This document shows positions 7,396-16,649 of a DNA stretch of 64,000 bases, piece after piece. A program made the position numbers and the translations under genes. Every line of letters starts with the position of its first letter. The stretch's first letter is position 1. The notes under the pieces were generated by a model. It was given only the letters and a program-made list of their open reading frames with translations. It was not told the origin of the DNA and searched no databases. Source of the DNA: Echinicola jeungdonensis (GTDB taxonomy: Bacteria; Bacteroidota; Bacteroidia; Cytophagales; Cyclobacteriaceae); NCBI RefSeq assembly GCF_030409905.1, contig NZ_JAUFQT010000001.1, forward strand, positions 704,001 to 768,000, given 5' to 3'.

Positions 7396-8154
7396 TTATA
7401 ATTTTTTAAAATATTCTGAGGAATAAAGTAAACGGCTTCCATACCAGGAAAACAGCTCCCCATCCACCAACTTGATTTGGGAAAAGGGAAATTTTTTCTT
7501 GAATTGTGCCTTATCCTTTTCATTAAAAGGATAAGGTTCTGTACTTAATAAAATATATTCAGGCTCTAGTGCCCTGATTTCTTCTTCGGTAATCTCTGGG
7601 TATCTTTCTTGTGAAACTATATTGATAAACCCGGCCCTTACCATCATGGTATCAATAAAAGTATACCTACCTACTGCGATCATAGGATTTTTCCAAATCA
7701 AGTAAATGGAAGTTCCTTTTTTTAAAAAGCCCCCCTCCATGTCTCTCAACATCAATTGGTTCAATGATTTAGCTTTTTCTTTTGTGTCTGTAATTTCTCC
7801 GATGGCCCATATCAACACCAATACGTCTCCTAAATCCTCCACATCGCTTACCCAAACTGGAAAATCCTTTTCCAACCTCTCAATCCCTTCTTTATAATTT
7901 TCCTCCTTATTACCAATGATTAAATCGGGCTGAAGGCTTTTTATTTTATCAAAATGAAAATTTTTGGTTCCCCCCACAATTACTTTTTCTTTTTTTAAGC
8001 CTTTGGGATGGTTGCAAAACTTGGTAACCCCTACCAGTTTATCCCCTAAACCCAAATCTACTAACAACTCAGTCAAAGACGGGACCAGTGAAACTATTCT
8101 TTCAGGTTTTCTCCCAATCCAAACTTTCCTGTTCATCTGATCCAAGTATTTCAT
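7396..8154 (-). CDS. Helical-backbone metal receptor, BtuF/FhuD-like
   Basis: The 252-residue protein resembles the ABC-type vitamin B12/metal substrate-binding family (PERIVSLVPSLTELLVDLGLGDKLVGVTKFC, then LQPDLIIG). Known members are periplasmic, but this one starts MKYLDQMNRKVWIG with no signal peptide or lipobox. It is therefore either cytoplasmic or exported in some other way. No permease or ATPase genes are adjacent. The ligand is unknown; C47 in the cobalamin-region loop is typical of the family. It is a single minus-strand gene convergent with tyrA. Confidence 0.7.
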   Translation of the reverse strand: MKYLDQMNRKVWIGRKPERIVSLVPSLTELLVDLGLGDKLVGVTKFCNHPKGLKKEKVIVGGTKNFHFDKIKSLQPDLIIGNKEENYKEGIERLEKDFPVWVSDVEDLGDVLVLIWAIGEITDTKEKAKSLNQLMLRDMEGGFLKKGTSIYLIWKNPMIAVGRYTFIDTMMVRAGFINIVSQERYPEITEEEIRALEPEYILLSTEPYPFNEKDKAQFKKKFPFSQIKLVDGELFSWYGSRLLYSSEYFKKL

Positions 8155-8563
8155 AGCACTTTAGTCTAGGTAATTCTATTAATTAATAATTCACCTGCAA
8201 TCAGCAAAAAACTATAAAAACAAAGGCTTTTTATTTGATTGGAATTATTTAAACTAAATCAGACTGATAGCTAACCCGATTTTTCGCGCCCTCAAAAAAA
8301 ATTTTCTTTAAACCAATTCAAATCAACACTAGTAAAGAGCATTTTTTTTGATGTACACTACAATTTCCAAAAAAACAACCTTAAACTTAACCCACAATCC
8401 TTTATTGCTTTTTTTACACGAGTGGTAATTATACCTTTATTTAGGTTCAATTTGCCTTTTTATTTCCTTTTTTCCAAAACATTAAAACCTTCGAAATCTT
8501 TCTTTTATTCATACCTTAATAAAAGTCCCCAAAAAAGGTTTCAACAGGGAGCCTAAAGGGAAA
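8155..8563. other. AT-rich intergenic region
   Basis: These 409 bases lie upstream of the BtuF-like gene and downstream of the HsdR-N-like gene, both on the minus strand. The stretch is rich in A and T runs. I find no RNA gene, repeat or convincing small gene, and no clear terminator for the gene at 8564. Confidence 0.5.
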
Positions 8564-9031
8564 CTAAAAAACCGGAAACTCTCTAATTTGCTGATAAGCC
8601 TCTTTTTTAGGATCAAAAAACAAACAAATATGCTGGATACCATTACTAATGGCAATGTATTCTGCACCGATGGATTTATTATAAACGCAAACCTGTTCCA
8701 CTGTCTTTTGGGTTAATTTCACCTCTGGGGCTTTGCATTCAATTAATAAAAAAGGATCTCCCCGGCGGTTCAACACCAAAATATCAAATCTTTTATTTAC
8801 CCGGTTATATTTGAGACCTCGTTCCAGTGAAAACAAACTTTTTGGATAATTTTTCCAAGTTACCAAATAATGAATTAGGTGCTGGCGGACCCATTCTTCT
8901 GGAGTTAGGACAAGAAATTTTTTCCTTAAGGGATCAAATACATTTAATCTTCCCTTTTCTTCTTCCAATTTAAAATTCCCGGCAGGAAGGTTTAAGGGGT
9001 TTTTTAAGAAGGAATATTTTTCATCTACCAT
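8564..9031 (-). CDS. HsdR N-terminal-like PD-(D/E)XK domain protein
   Basis: The 155-residue stand-alone domain resembles the N-terminus of type I restriction HsdR subunits. It has WVRQHLIHYLV, KRFDILV (the Asp) and FLLIECKAP (the E-x-K), together a PD-(D/E)XK nuclease core. There is no helicase domain and no hsdM or hsdS nearby, so it is not a restriction system. Stand-alone proteins of this sort are frequent in Bacteroidota and their role is unknown. The start is ATG 9031. Confidence 0.72.
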   Translation of the reverse strand: MVDEKYSFLKNPLNLPAGNFKLEEEKGRLNVFDPLRKKFLVLTPEEWVRQHLIHYLVTWKNYPKSLFSLERGLKYNRVNKRFDILVLNRRGDPFLLIECKAPEVKLTQKTVEQVCVYNKSIGAEYIAISNGIQHICLFFDPKKEAYQQIREFPVF

Positions 9032-9130
9032 AAGGCAAATATGACAGCTTTTGGATAGATAGTGAAGCCCTGACTCAAAAATATCATTCCCACATTGTTA
9101 AGGCCTCACTACTCAATGCAATCCCCTTTC

Positions 9131-9841
9131 TTATTTGGTAGTCAAATAAGGTTTTATCCGGTCTAGCCAATCCTCTGAAAAAATCTTGATGTTCAGCAAT
9201 TCATCCACTGTTTCGTATTCCCCATGTTGCTTTTTATAGGCCAAAATGACTTTGGCATAACCGTAATCAATATAAGGATGGTTAGCCAATTCTTTTATAG
9301 TAGTTTCATTTAGATTGATTTTTTTGGTAACCTTTGAGTTGAATTCAAAATACTCCAATACCCTAAGAGCCACTTCTTCTTTCAAGCCATATACATCCAT
9401 CAATTGTTCTTTTTGATAAAAGCCGCCAAGACTCTCCCTGAATTTTACAATCCGGGAGGCTAGGGTTTGGCCAATTCCGGGCACAATCTGCAAAACTACA
9501 GAATCAGCTTCCGCAAAGTCCATTTTTTTTAGCTGAGGTTCCTTTTTCCTTTTAAAAGAATCCTTAGGAAGGTCAACTGAATCGACAGAATTAGAGACCC
9601 GCATAACCGGTGCTTTATTCGCCTTATTTTCTGAAAATTCCTTTTCCCATTCCTTCAATTTACTCCTCGCTTCCTGTAAATAGGCTTCGTATTGTCGCTC
9701 ATGCTTTTGTTGCAACAAAAAATCATAAACGGAGGGAACCCAATACAATAGGAACAGGGCTGGCAAAACCAAAAGAAAACCTTTGGACTCCCTTCGCGAA
9801 AATCCCAGATAATTTTTAAAAAAATAAAAAAGGCGTTTCAT
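9131..9841 (-). CDS. Helix-hairpin-helix (ComEA-like) membrane-anchored protein
   Basis: The 236-residue protein has one hydrophobic segment near the N-terminus (residues 22-36, FLLVLPALFLLYWVP), a charged coiled-coil-like stretch (47-75), then tandem helix-hairpin-helix modules (VPGIGQTLASRIVKFRE, then a degenerate second copy and INLNETTIKELANHPYIDYGYAKVILAYK). ComEA-type proteins bind DNA outside the inner membrane during uptake, and the anchored topology fits. No other competence genes are adjacent, so a DNA-uptake role is inference. Confidence 0.75.
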   Translation of the reverse strand: MKRLFYFFKNYLGFSRRESKGFLLVLPALFLLYWVPSVYDFLLQQKHERQYEAYLQEARSKLKEWEKEFSENKANKAPVMRVSNSVDSVDLPKDSFKRKKEPQLKKMDFAEADSVVLQIVPGIGQTLASRIVKFRESLGGFYQKEQLMDVYGLKEEVALRVLEYFEFNSKVTKKINLNETTIKELANHPYIDYGYAKVILAYKKQHGEYETVDELLNIKIFSEDWLDRIKPYLTTK

Positions 9842-10052
9842 TGTAATAGATAAAAAAAGAGTAAATTATAAAATTCAATTTCCTCCTGTTATCCTAGTAA
9901 CAGGTTGGTAATAAATTTAATAAATTGGAATTATTTTCCCATATAAATCATTAATGATGTAATTATACCAGTCATATACATTAATATTATTTAGACACAT
10001 TTTAAATTACAGAGTGCTTATGAAAATAATTCATTTCGTGCACTTTCTGTAA

Positions 10053-10060
10053 TAAATTTG
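10053..10060 (+). promoter_or_regulatory. Candidate -7 element of hemA
   Basis: TAAATTTG matches TAnnTTTG exactly, 19 bases before the hemA ATG. A clear -33 element is not evident. The 5' leader would be about 15 bases. Confidence 0.4.
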
Positions 10061-10079
10061 TAGTGTAAAAATACCAATA

Positions 10080-11357
10080 ATGCAGCACAAGTTTAGAGCC
10101 ATCAGTTTGTCCTACAAGAATACTCCTGTGGAAATCAGGGAAATCATCGCTTTGGATGAAACGGCTATCCAGTCTCTTCTGATAAAGCTGAAGGAATTTT
10201 TTAATGTTAGGGACACCCTGATTTTATCTACTTGCAACCGAACTGAAGTTTATTACTCTCATGAGCTGGATTTAAGTGTGGAGATCATTAAACTTATTGG
10301 TTCGGAGAAAGGGCTGCATGATGTGGTATCCTACATGGAATACTTTAAGATTTTTCATGAAGATAAGGAAGCCATCCAGCATTTGTTTAAAGTTTCCATG
10401 GGATTAGAAGCTCAGGTAGTAGGCGATATGCAGATCTCCAACCAGGTCAAAAGGGCATATCAGACTACCGCTGACATGGATATGGCTGGACCATTCCTCC
10501 ATAGGTTGATGCATACCATTTTCTTTACTAATAAGAGAGTGGTACAGGAAACTGCATTCCGGGATGGAGCGGCATCCGTTTCTTATGCTGCCGTAGAACT
10601 AATTGAGGAACTCACCTCTAACACCATAGAACCAAGGATTCTTCTTATTGGATTGGGAGAAATTGGTGAAGATGTTGCCAAAAACATGGTTTACCTACCC
10701 CAGGCCAAAGTCACTCTTACCAACCGGACTTTTGCCAAAGCAGAAGCCATGGGTACGGAATTGGGTTATGAAGTTATTCCATTTGAAAAAGTCTATGAAG
10801 CCATGGAAGAGGCAGATGTCATAGTTTCCTCCATAACTACTTCCGAGCCCTTTATTACAAAAGGCCTTACCAAGAAATTCGACATTCAGAGTTACAAGCT
10901 TTTTGTGGACCTTTCTGTTCCAAGAAGTATAGAAACTACCGTGGAAGATGTCCCAGGGGCACTGTTATATAATGTGGACAATATCCGCAGTAAGGCTACA
11001 GAAACCCTGGAAAAGAGAATGGAGGCTGTCCCTCAAGTGGAAGCCATCATCTCTGAAAGTATCGAGGAATTTTATGATTGGAAAAAAGAAATGATGGTTT
11101 CCCCAACCATCAATAAATTGAAAAATTCCTTAGAGCAAATCCGCAAAGAAGAGCTCGAACGATATCTGAAAAATGCAAGCGAAAAAGAATATGCCATCAT
11201 CGATAAGATCACGAAAAGCATGATGCAAAAAATCATCAAGGTTCCAGTGGTCCAGTTGAGAGCTGCGTGCAAAAGAGACCAGGCGGAAGAAATGATTGAT
11301 ATTATTTCTGACCTTTTTGACCTGGAAAAAGAAAACACCAAATCAAAGGGGAAATAG
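10080..11357 (+). CDS. hemA: Glutamyl-tRNA reductase
   Basis: The 425-residue protein has the catalytic LSTCNRTEVY (C52), the glutamate-recognition region GLEAQVVGDMQISNQVK, a Rossmann NADPH domain (LLIGLGEIGEDVAKNM) and a C-terminal helical dimerisation domain. It reduces Glu-tRNA to glutamate-1-semialdehyde, the first step of C5-pathway tetrapyrrole synthesis. The partner enzyme HemL is at 26888-28189, so the two are unlinked here. Its transcript may end in the imperfect hairpin spanning the stop codon (11347-11374), though no T tract follows. Confidence 0.95.
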   Translation: MQHKFRAISLSYKNTPVEIREIIALDETAIQSLLIKLKEFFNVRDTLILSTCNRTEVYYSHELDLSVEIIKLIGSEKGLHDVVSYMEYFKIFHEDKEAIQHLFKVSMGLEAQVVGDMQISNQVKRAYQTTADMDMAGPFLHRLMHTIFFTNKRVVQETAFRDGAASVSYAAVELIEELTSNTIEPRILLIGLGEIGEDVAKNMVYLPQAKVTLTNRTFAKAEAMGTELGYEVIPFEKVYEAMEEADVIVSSITTSEPFITKGLTKKFDIQSYKLFVDLSVPRSIETTVEDVPGALLYNVDNIRSKATETLEKRMEAVPQVEAIISESIEEFYDWKKEMMVSPTINKLKNSLEQIRKEELERYLKNASEKEYAIIDKITKSMMQKIIKVPVVQLRAACKRDQAEEMIDIISDLFDLEKENTKSKGK

Positions 11358-11478
11358 GCTCCCCCTATTTTCCTCTAACCTCCACTTTTTTAAAGGCTAT
11401 TCCAATTATTTCTATTTTAATCAATTCTGCTTTTGATTAATGGCCCCATTCGATTTTCTTTGATTCAAATTCAGTAAA

Positions 11479-13059
11479 ATGCCAGTATATCCAAAAAATA
11501 AGCTCAAGTTCCTTGCCCTGGGACTTCTTTTCATGTGCGCAAGCTATAATAGCCAAGCCCAGGTATATGAGGTTTATGATGACCAATTACAACTCATCCA
11601 AAAAATCAACAACGATCATATTTTCCTTTTGAGCAATGTAATCCGGGTAAGCGATAAAGATGGGCAGATCAAACTGCTCAATTATCGGTATGAACCTTTT
11701 TTGAACATTGATGGAGAAAAAATCTTCCAATACCTATCTCCCTGGATCATTATCCAAAAAAACGGAAAATTTGGGGCTTACCATGAATATGGAGAAAAAA
11801 TCCTAGACCCCGAATATGATGAAATAGAGCCCTATTTCAATCAGATTTTAGCAAGAAAAGGGAATGAATATTTTCATTACGACAGGGGAAACAGAGAGGT
11901 AAAGCACCTTGGAAACTTCCAAAAGGCCTGGATAGCCTCTAATGGGCAAGTGATCGGAAAAATCCCTTCAGGTTACTTATTGCCACTATCTCCCCGACCT
12001 GATCATGTTTTCGAGAAAATAAGCAGCCCCAGTCCCAATACCCTTCTAACCCAAGAAGCCTCTGGTTACGGTTTAGTCAACAGGCAAGGGGAATATATTC
12101 TTGAACCGATTATCGATACCATCGCCCACCTGGAGGGGGATCAGTTTTATGCCTTTAATCAAAAGCAGCATATGCTGCTAAAGGCTCAAGAGGCTGATGT
12201 GGATATTAGTTACAGTAGTTATCACAAAATCACTGCTGATGGGAATGTTATCCTGGAATATATCCACGGCAAACTAAGGCGAATTATGAAGAACGGGGGA
12301 ATATTACTGGACATACAAGGCATGGAAAGTGTAACCGAAGCAGGACAAAACCATTACAATGTCCTTTTTAAAAATAAAAAGCTCGGGCTTCTGGATGAGA
12401 AGGGGATCTGGAGAGTAGTTCCCACCGAAAACATCACCCAGCTTTTTCCCGGGCGGCAAGGCTTATATGGAGCCCTTATTGATCGAAAGTATGGCTTTGT
12501 GGACCAAAGTGGAAAACTAAGAATTTCCAACCGTTTTGAAATGGTAGGGCAGTTTTCTGAAGGCTTTGCCAGTATTCAATCCGGAGGAAAATGGGGATTT
12601 ATAAATCAGAATGATGAAATCACCATAGAACCGCAATTTGACCAGGTGGGTGATTTCCACCGGGGCTTAGCCTTGGTAAAGAAAAATGGAAAAGACAACC
12701 TGATTGATACACAAGGAAATTTGATGCTTTCAAAATATTATGACCAAATTTCCCTTATTGCGGACCATTATTACATTACAGAAAGTAAGGGACAGTATGG
12801 TTTAATAAATCCCTTGGGAAAAGAAATAGCAACCCCAAAATTTGACGATATCAGAAGGGAAGCTTATGACCGGATAATTGTAAAAAGAAATGGAAAATAC
12901 GGATTAATGAATGAAAAAGGCAATTATATTTTACCAATTTACTATCAGGACATTCTGCTGGACCAAGGCACCCAGAAAATTTTAGCAGAAGACATCTATA
13001 TCCCACCGGTATTGGTAGAGGATGGAAAAAAGAAACGAAAAAAACAAAAGGGGGCATAA
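11479..13059 (+). CDS. WG-repeat exported protein
   Basis: The 526-residue protein begins with a positively charged, hydrophobic signal peptide (KLKFLALGLLFMCASY) with probable cleavage after SQA or AQ near residue 28. The mature part is a series of about seven WG-type repeats, seen as KxGxxG.(V/I/L).(N/D)..G..I......I/F. Examples are KNGKFGAYHEYGEKILDP, DRKYGFVDQSGKLRI, GGKWGFINQNDEITIEPQFD and RNGKYGLMNEKGNYILP. The C-terminus is a Lys-rich tail (KKKRKKQKG). WG repeats form a beta-propeller-like fold. The function is unknown and the location is probably periplasm or cell surface. Confidence 0.82.
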   Translation: MPVYPKNKLKFLALGLLFMCASYNSQAQVYEVYDDQLQLIQKINNDHIFLLSNVIRVSDKDGQIKLLNYRYEPFLNIDGEKIFQYLSPWIIIQKNGKFGAYHEYGEKILDPEYDEIEPYFNQILARKGNEYFHYDRGNREVKHLGNFQKAWIASNGQVIGKIPSGYLLPLSPRPDHVFEKISSPSPNTLLTQEASGYGLVNRQGEYILEPIIDTIAHLEGDQFYAFNQKQHMLLKAQEADVDISYSSYHKITADGNVILEYIHGKLRRIMKNGGILLDIQGMESVTEAGQNHYNVLFKNKKLGLLDEKGIWRVVPTENITQLFPGRQGLYGALIDRKYGFVDQSGKLRISNRFEMVGQFSEGFASIQSGGKWGFINQNDEITIEPQFDQVGDFHRGLALVKKNGKDNLIDTQGNLMLSKYYDQISLIADHYYITESKGQYGLINPLGKEIATPKFDDIRREAYDRIIVKRNGKYGLMNEKGNYILPIYYQDILLDQGTQKILAEDIYIPPVLVEDGKKKRKKQKGA

Positions 13060-13071
13060 AAGCTCCCTTTT
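13046..13071 (+). terminator. Intrinsic terminator overlapping the WG gene stop codon
   Basis: AAAAGGGGGC (13046-13055) pairs with GCTCCCTTTT (13062-13071) with one G-T pair. The stop codon (13057-13059) lies in the loop. The following sequence is TGTTTG, a short T tract. Confidence 0.55.
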
Positions 13072-13399
13072 GTTTGCCTGGATGAATTCTAAGGTAAAGT
13101 TGATATTACCCAAGAGCATTTCATTTTATGGTTATTAATTTCAGGATCTTTGCTGCGCACCTATAAATAGGTGAAAAGAGAAAAGACTAATAATTTGGTA
13201 CCGCCTTTTGGTCCACCGACAAAATTCAACGAAAATATCAACACCCTGAAATTTTTAAAGAATTGAAGGCCAAGGTTTACAAAATGGCGGTAATTAACCG
13301 TTTTGCTCTAGCCTAACCCTCACTATCATTAATTCAATATTCACAATTCACTTAGAGGTACACTCTCTCCAGGTATGGTTATAAAATCATAGAAAACTT
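13072..13399. other. Intergenic region between convergent genes
   Basis: These 328 bases contain a small perfect palindrome (CACCTATaaATAGGTG, 13159-13174). Further right are two short open stretches in different plus frames (around 13174-13265 and 13255-13316) that together look faintly protein-like but lack a start and are offset. They could be a decayed gene. No terminator for floA is obvious. Confidence 0.4.
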
Positions 13400-14412
13400 C
13401 TAATTCTTATCCCCATTGGATTTTTTATTCCCTCTTTTGCCTTCCTCAGGTTTTGAAATAGAATCTCTCATTTCTGTATCTGATTTTATATTTTCCATTC
13501 GGTAATAATCCATCACACCAAGGTTACCAGAACGGAATGCTTCCGAAATAGCTTTTGGAACCTCTGCTTCTGCTTCTATGACTTTGGCTCTCATTTCAAC
13601 ATTTCTTGCCTTCATTTCTTGCTCCAAAGCAACCGCCATGGCCCTTCTTTCTTCAGCTTTTGCCTCAGCAACTTTCAAGTCAGCAGATGCCTGGTCTATT
13701 TGCAGTTTGGCGCCAATATTGGTCCCCACATCAATATCTGCAATATCAATAGATAGGATTTCAAATGCGGTTCCTGCATCAAGTCCCCTTTCCAAAACGA
13801 GTTTGGAAATCTTATCGGGATTTTCCAGTACACTTTTATGGGTATTTGCAGAACCAATGGAGGTCACGATACCTTCCCCTACCCTGGCAAGGATGGTATC
13901 CTCTCCGGCACCACCTACCAACTGGGCGATATTAGCCCTTACGGTCACCCGGGCTTTTGCAATCAACTGAATCCCATCTGCAGCAACAGCAGCAACATTG
14001 GGAGTATTGATCACTTTCGGATTAACAGAAATCTGAACCGCCTCAAAAACGTCTCTCCCCGCCAGGTCAATGGCCGTTGCTTGTTTAAAGGAAAGATTAA
14101 TATTGGCTTTATCAGCTGATATCAAGGCCCTGATTACATTGGGCACATTTCCTCCTGCCAGAAAATGGGTCTCCAGATCATTGGTTTTCAGATCCAGACC
14201 AGCTTTGGTAGCGGTAATCAAGGAATTGACAATGATGCTGGGTGGAACTTTCCGGATCCTCATTCCAATTAGTTCCCCAATCCCCACTTTCACATTGGCA
14301 AAAATGGCCGTGATCCACAAGTTGACCGGGACAAAATAAAGAAAGATAAAAAGCAGGATTAAGCCCCAAAGGCCACAACCAAAATAAACACGGTGTTAGA
14401 TATTTCTCCCAT
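13400..14412 (-). CDS. floA: Flotillin-like protein FloA, frameshifted near the N-terminus
   Basis: Most of the protein (from nucleotide 14320 downward) is intact FloA/UPF0365: [29 protein letters not shown], an SPFH-like domain, an Ala/Glu-rich helical region ([20 protein letters not shown]) and a C-terminal MDYYRMENI. The membrane hairpin is split. ATG 14412 reads [16 protein letters not shown] and then hits a stop, while the adjacent frame continues [15 protein letters not shown] into the body. Adding one G to the GGGG run (plus-strand CCCC, 14364-14367) restores one 337-residue frame. The span is 1013 bases, one short of a multiple of three. Either a sequencing error or a real mutation is possible. 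It lies 3 bases after the NfeD-like gene, its usual partner in membrane-microdomain organisation. Confidence 0.88.
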
Positions 14413-14415
14413 AAC

Positions 14416-14877
14416 TTATTGTTTTATGATAATTTTATTGCTTTCCAACTTGTGAATAACTACTTCGGTACCTGCAGAAATAAATCCGGAATTGGATTTC
14501 ACTTCATAAATTTTGTCATCAAATTCCGCCTTCCCAAAGGGTTTTACATCCGATATCGTCCTTCCTTTTTGGCCAACTTCCAGTCCTGCCAGCCTTTCAT
14601 CAAATGCCCTTCCCACACTGGTTTCCTTTAGTGAAAAACGATTCCAAACTCCTGATCGAAACCCATAAAGAACAACCAGGACATTCCCCAACACAGTTAA
14701 AGCCACAACGATAAAAGCCGTTTCAGTTTCAAAATTTTGAAAACACACATAAATCCCCATTCCTGTGAAAAGGACCCCTAATATGCCAACCAAAGTGGTT
14801 CCGGGAACAAAAATTACTTCAACCAGGACCAGAAGGAGCCCCAGCACCAATAAACTCAAAATAATCGCCCAGGTCAT
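14416..14877 (-). CDS. NfeD-family membrane protein
   Basis: The 153-residue protein has two to three hydrophobic segments (residues 4-26, 28-46 and 54-72, e.g. AIILSLLVLGLLLVLVEVIF), followed by a C-terminal OB-fold NfeD domain (GQKGRTISDVKPFGKAEFDDKIYEVKS, ending in EVVIHKLESNKIIIKQ). NfeD proteins are genetically coupled to flotillins, and floA starts 3 bases downstream, as expected. There is no N-terminal serine protease domain, so this is the short form. It probably sits in the inner membrane. Confidence 0.87.
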   Translation of the reverse strand: MTWAIILSLLVLGLLLVLVEVIFVPGTTLVGILGVLFTGMGIYVCFQNFETETAFIVVALTVLGNVLVVLYGFRSGVWNRFSLKETSVGRAFDERLAGLEVGQKGRTISDVKPFGKAEFDDKIYEVKSNSGFISAGTEVVIHKLESNKIIIKQ

Positions 14878-14965
14878 AAAAGTTAGTAGTTGAACTGTTT
14901 AAATTATGCCATTTTTTCGGGAAAATAAAATAAATAATGAATAATAGGTCAATCCCTTCCCTCAT

Positions 14966-15010
14966 AAAAAAACCGCTTTGCTGCTGGGTATTTTCACAAG
15001 CAAAGCGGTT
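14966..15010 (-). terminator. Intrinsic terminator after proS
   Basis: A 12-base-pair stem (AACCGCTTTGCT, 14971-14982, with 14999-15010) and a 16-base loop are followed on the minus strand by seven T. It ends proS transcription before nfeD. Confidence 0.8.
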
Positions 15011-15034
15011 ATAAAATTCTTTAATAATGCTTAA

Positions 15035-16516
15035 TTAATAGGCTTTGGCAAATAAGACCCTCCCTTTGGATGGTTTTCCTGTCAAAACACAAGCACCTTC
15101 TTCTTTGACCTGATCAAGAGGTATGCAGCGAATGGTAGCTTTGGTCAAATCCTTGATTTTTTCTTCGGTCTCAGCGGTTCCATCCCAATGGGCAGAAATA
15201 AACCCTCCTTTTTCCTCAAGGACTTTCTTAAACTCATCCCAATCATTGACCTTTCTGGTATTATCTGCTCTGTAATCTTTGGCTTTTTTATAAATATTGG
15301 CCTGAATTTCATCCAACAGAGCAGGAATTGCTTTGGATACATCCACCTCATCCAACTTCATCATTTCCTTGGTCAGTGTATCCCTTCTCGCAACTTCAAT
15401 GGTATTATTGGCCAAATCCCTTGGTCCAAGGGCAATTCTGACAGGAACCCCCTTCAATTCATACTCAGCAAATTTCCAGCCCGGCTTATGAGTATCCCGA
15501 TGATCAAATTTGACGGAAATCCCCAAGGGATTCAATTGATCCATAATCTCATGAGCTTTCTCCTCAATGGCCTGCAATTCCTCTTCACTGCGGAAAATAG
15601 GAACTATCACCACCTGAATCGGGGCCAATTTAGGAGGAAGCACCAAGCCATTATTATCTGAATGGGCCATGACCAAAGCTCCCATCAAACGGGTACTAAC
15701 CCCCCAGGAAGTTCCCCAAACATAATCCAAACCTCCATCTTTAGAGGCAAATTTTACATCAAAAGCCTTTGCAAAATTTTGGCCCAAAAAGTGGGAAGTT
15801 CCAGCTTGTAAGGCCTTACCATCCTGCATCAAGGCTTCGATACAATAAGTTTCCAAAGCTCCTGCAAATCGTTCTGTTTCCGTCTTCAGGCCTTTTACCA
15901 CGGGCATTGCCATATAATCTTCGGCAAATTGTGCATATATATTCATCATTTGCACTGTTTCTTCCTCAGCCTCCTCCCGGGTGGCATGGGCCGTATGGCC
16001 TTCTTGCCACAAAAACTCAGCAGTTCTCAAAAACAAGCGGGTTCTCATTTCCCACCTTACCACGTTGGCCCATTGGTTGACCTTCAGGGGCAGGTCCCGG
16101 TAAGATTGGATCCAGTTTCTGTATGTACTCCAAATCACTGCCTCTGAAGTCGGCCTTACAATCAGCTCCTCCTCCAGTTTGGCCTCTGGGTCCACGATTA
16201 CCCCTTTATTGTCTTCGGAGTTTTTCAACCGGTAATGGGTTACTACCGCACATTCTTTGGCAAAACCCTCCACATGACTGGCTTCCTTGGAAAGGAAGGA
16301 TTTTGGGATAAACAGGGGAAAATAAGCATTGCTGTGCCCAGTATCTTTAAACATCTGATCCAGTTGACCTTGCATTTTTTCCCAAATGGAATACCCATAG
16401 GGTTTGATAACCATGCAACCTCTTACGCCAGAGTTTTCTGCCAAGTCTGCTCGCTTCACCAATTCATTATACCACTGGGAATAATCGTCTTCCCGTTTTG
16501 GTAATCCTTTGCTCAT
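15035..16516 (-). CDS. proS: Prolyl-tRNA synthetase
   Basis: The 493-residue class II synthetase is of the archaeal/eukaryotic-like (ProS type 3) architecture. It has class II motif 2 around [26 protein letters not shown], the SEAVIW substrate loop, an anticodon-binding domain (residues about 290-400) and a C-terminal zinc-domain-like extension ending in FAKAY. The final Tyr is characteristic of this type, and the large editing insertion of E. coli ProRS is absent. The start ATG 16516 gives [21 protein letters not shown] possible -7 box (TATATTTG, minus strand 16581-16574) lies upstream. Confidence 0.96.
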   Translation of the reverse strand: MSKGLPKREDDYSQWYNELVKRADLAENSGVRGCMVIKPYGYSIWEKMQGQLDQMFKDTGHSNAYFPLFIPKSFLSKEASHVEGFAKECAVVTHYRLKNSEDNKGVIVDPEAKLEEELIVRPTSEAVIWSTYRNWIQSYRDLPLKVNQWANVVRWEMRTRLFLRTAEFLWQEGHTAHATREEAEEETVQMMNIYAQFAEDYMAMPVVKGLKTETERFAGALETYCIEALMQDGKALQAGTSHFLGQNFAKAFDVKFASKDGGLDYVWGTSWGVSTRLMGALVMAHSDNNGLVLPPKLAPIQVVIVPIFRSEEELQAIEEKAHEIMDQLNPLGISVKFDHRDTHKPGWKFAEYELKGVPVRIALGPRDLANNTIEVARRDTLTKEMMKLDEVDVSKAIPALLDEIQANIYKKAKDYRADNTRKVNDWDEFKKVLEEKGGFISAHWDGTAETEEKIKDLTKATIRCIPLDQVKEEGACVLTGKPSKGRVLFAKAY

Positions 16517-16649
16517 ATCAATTATTTGTTGTTATGAAAAAACTCTTTAACTTTCGTTCCTGATAATTGAAGGCAAATATAAATTAAAAAATGATAACCC
16601 TCCCCTGATCGCCACGTATATAGTGGTAGATGTTATAAACTGCATGATT

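Noticed and set aside
8564..9031. Part of a type I restriction-modification system
   Set aside because: There is only the HsdR N-terminal-like domain; no helicase, hsdM or hsdS gene is nearby.
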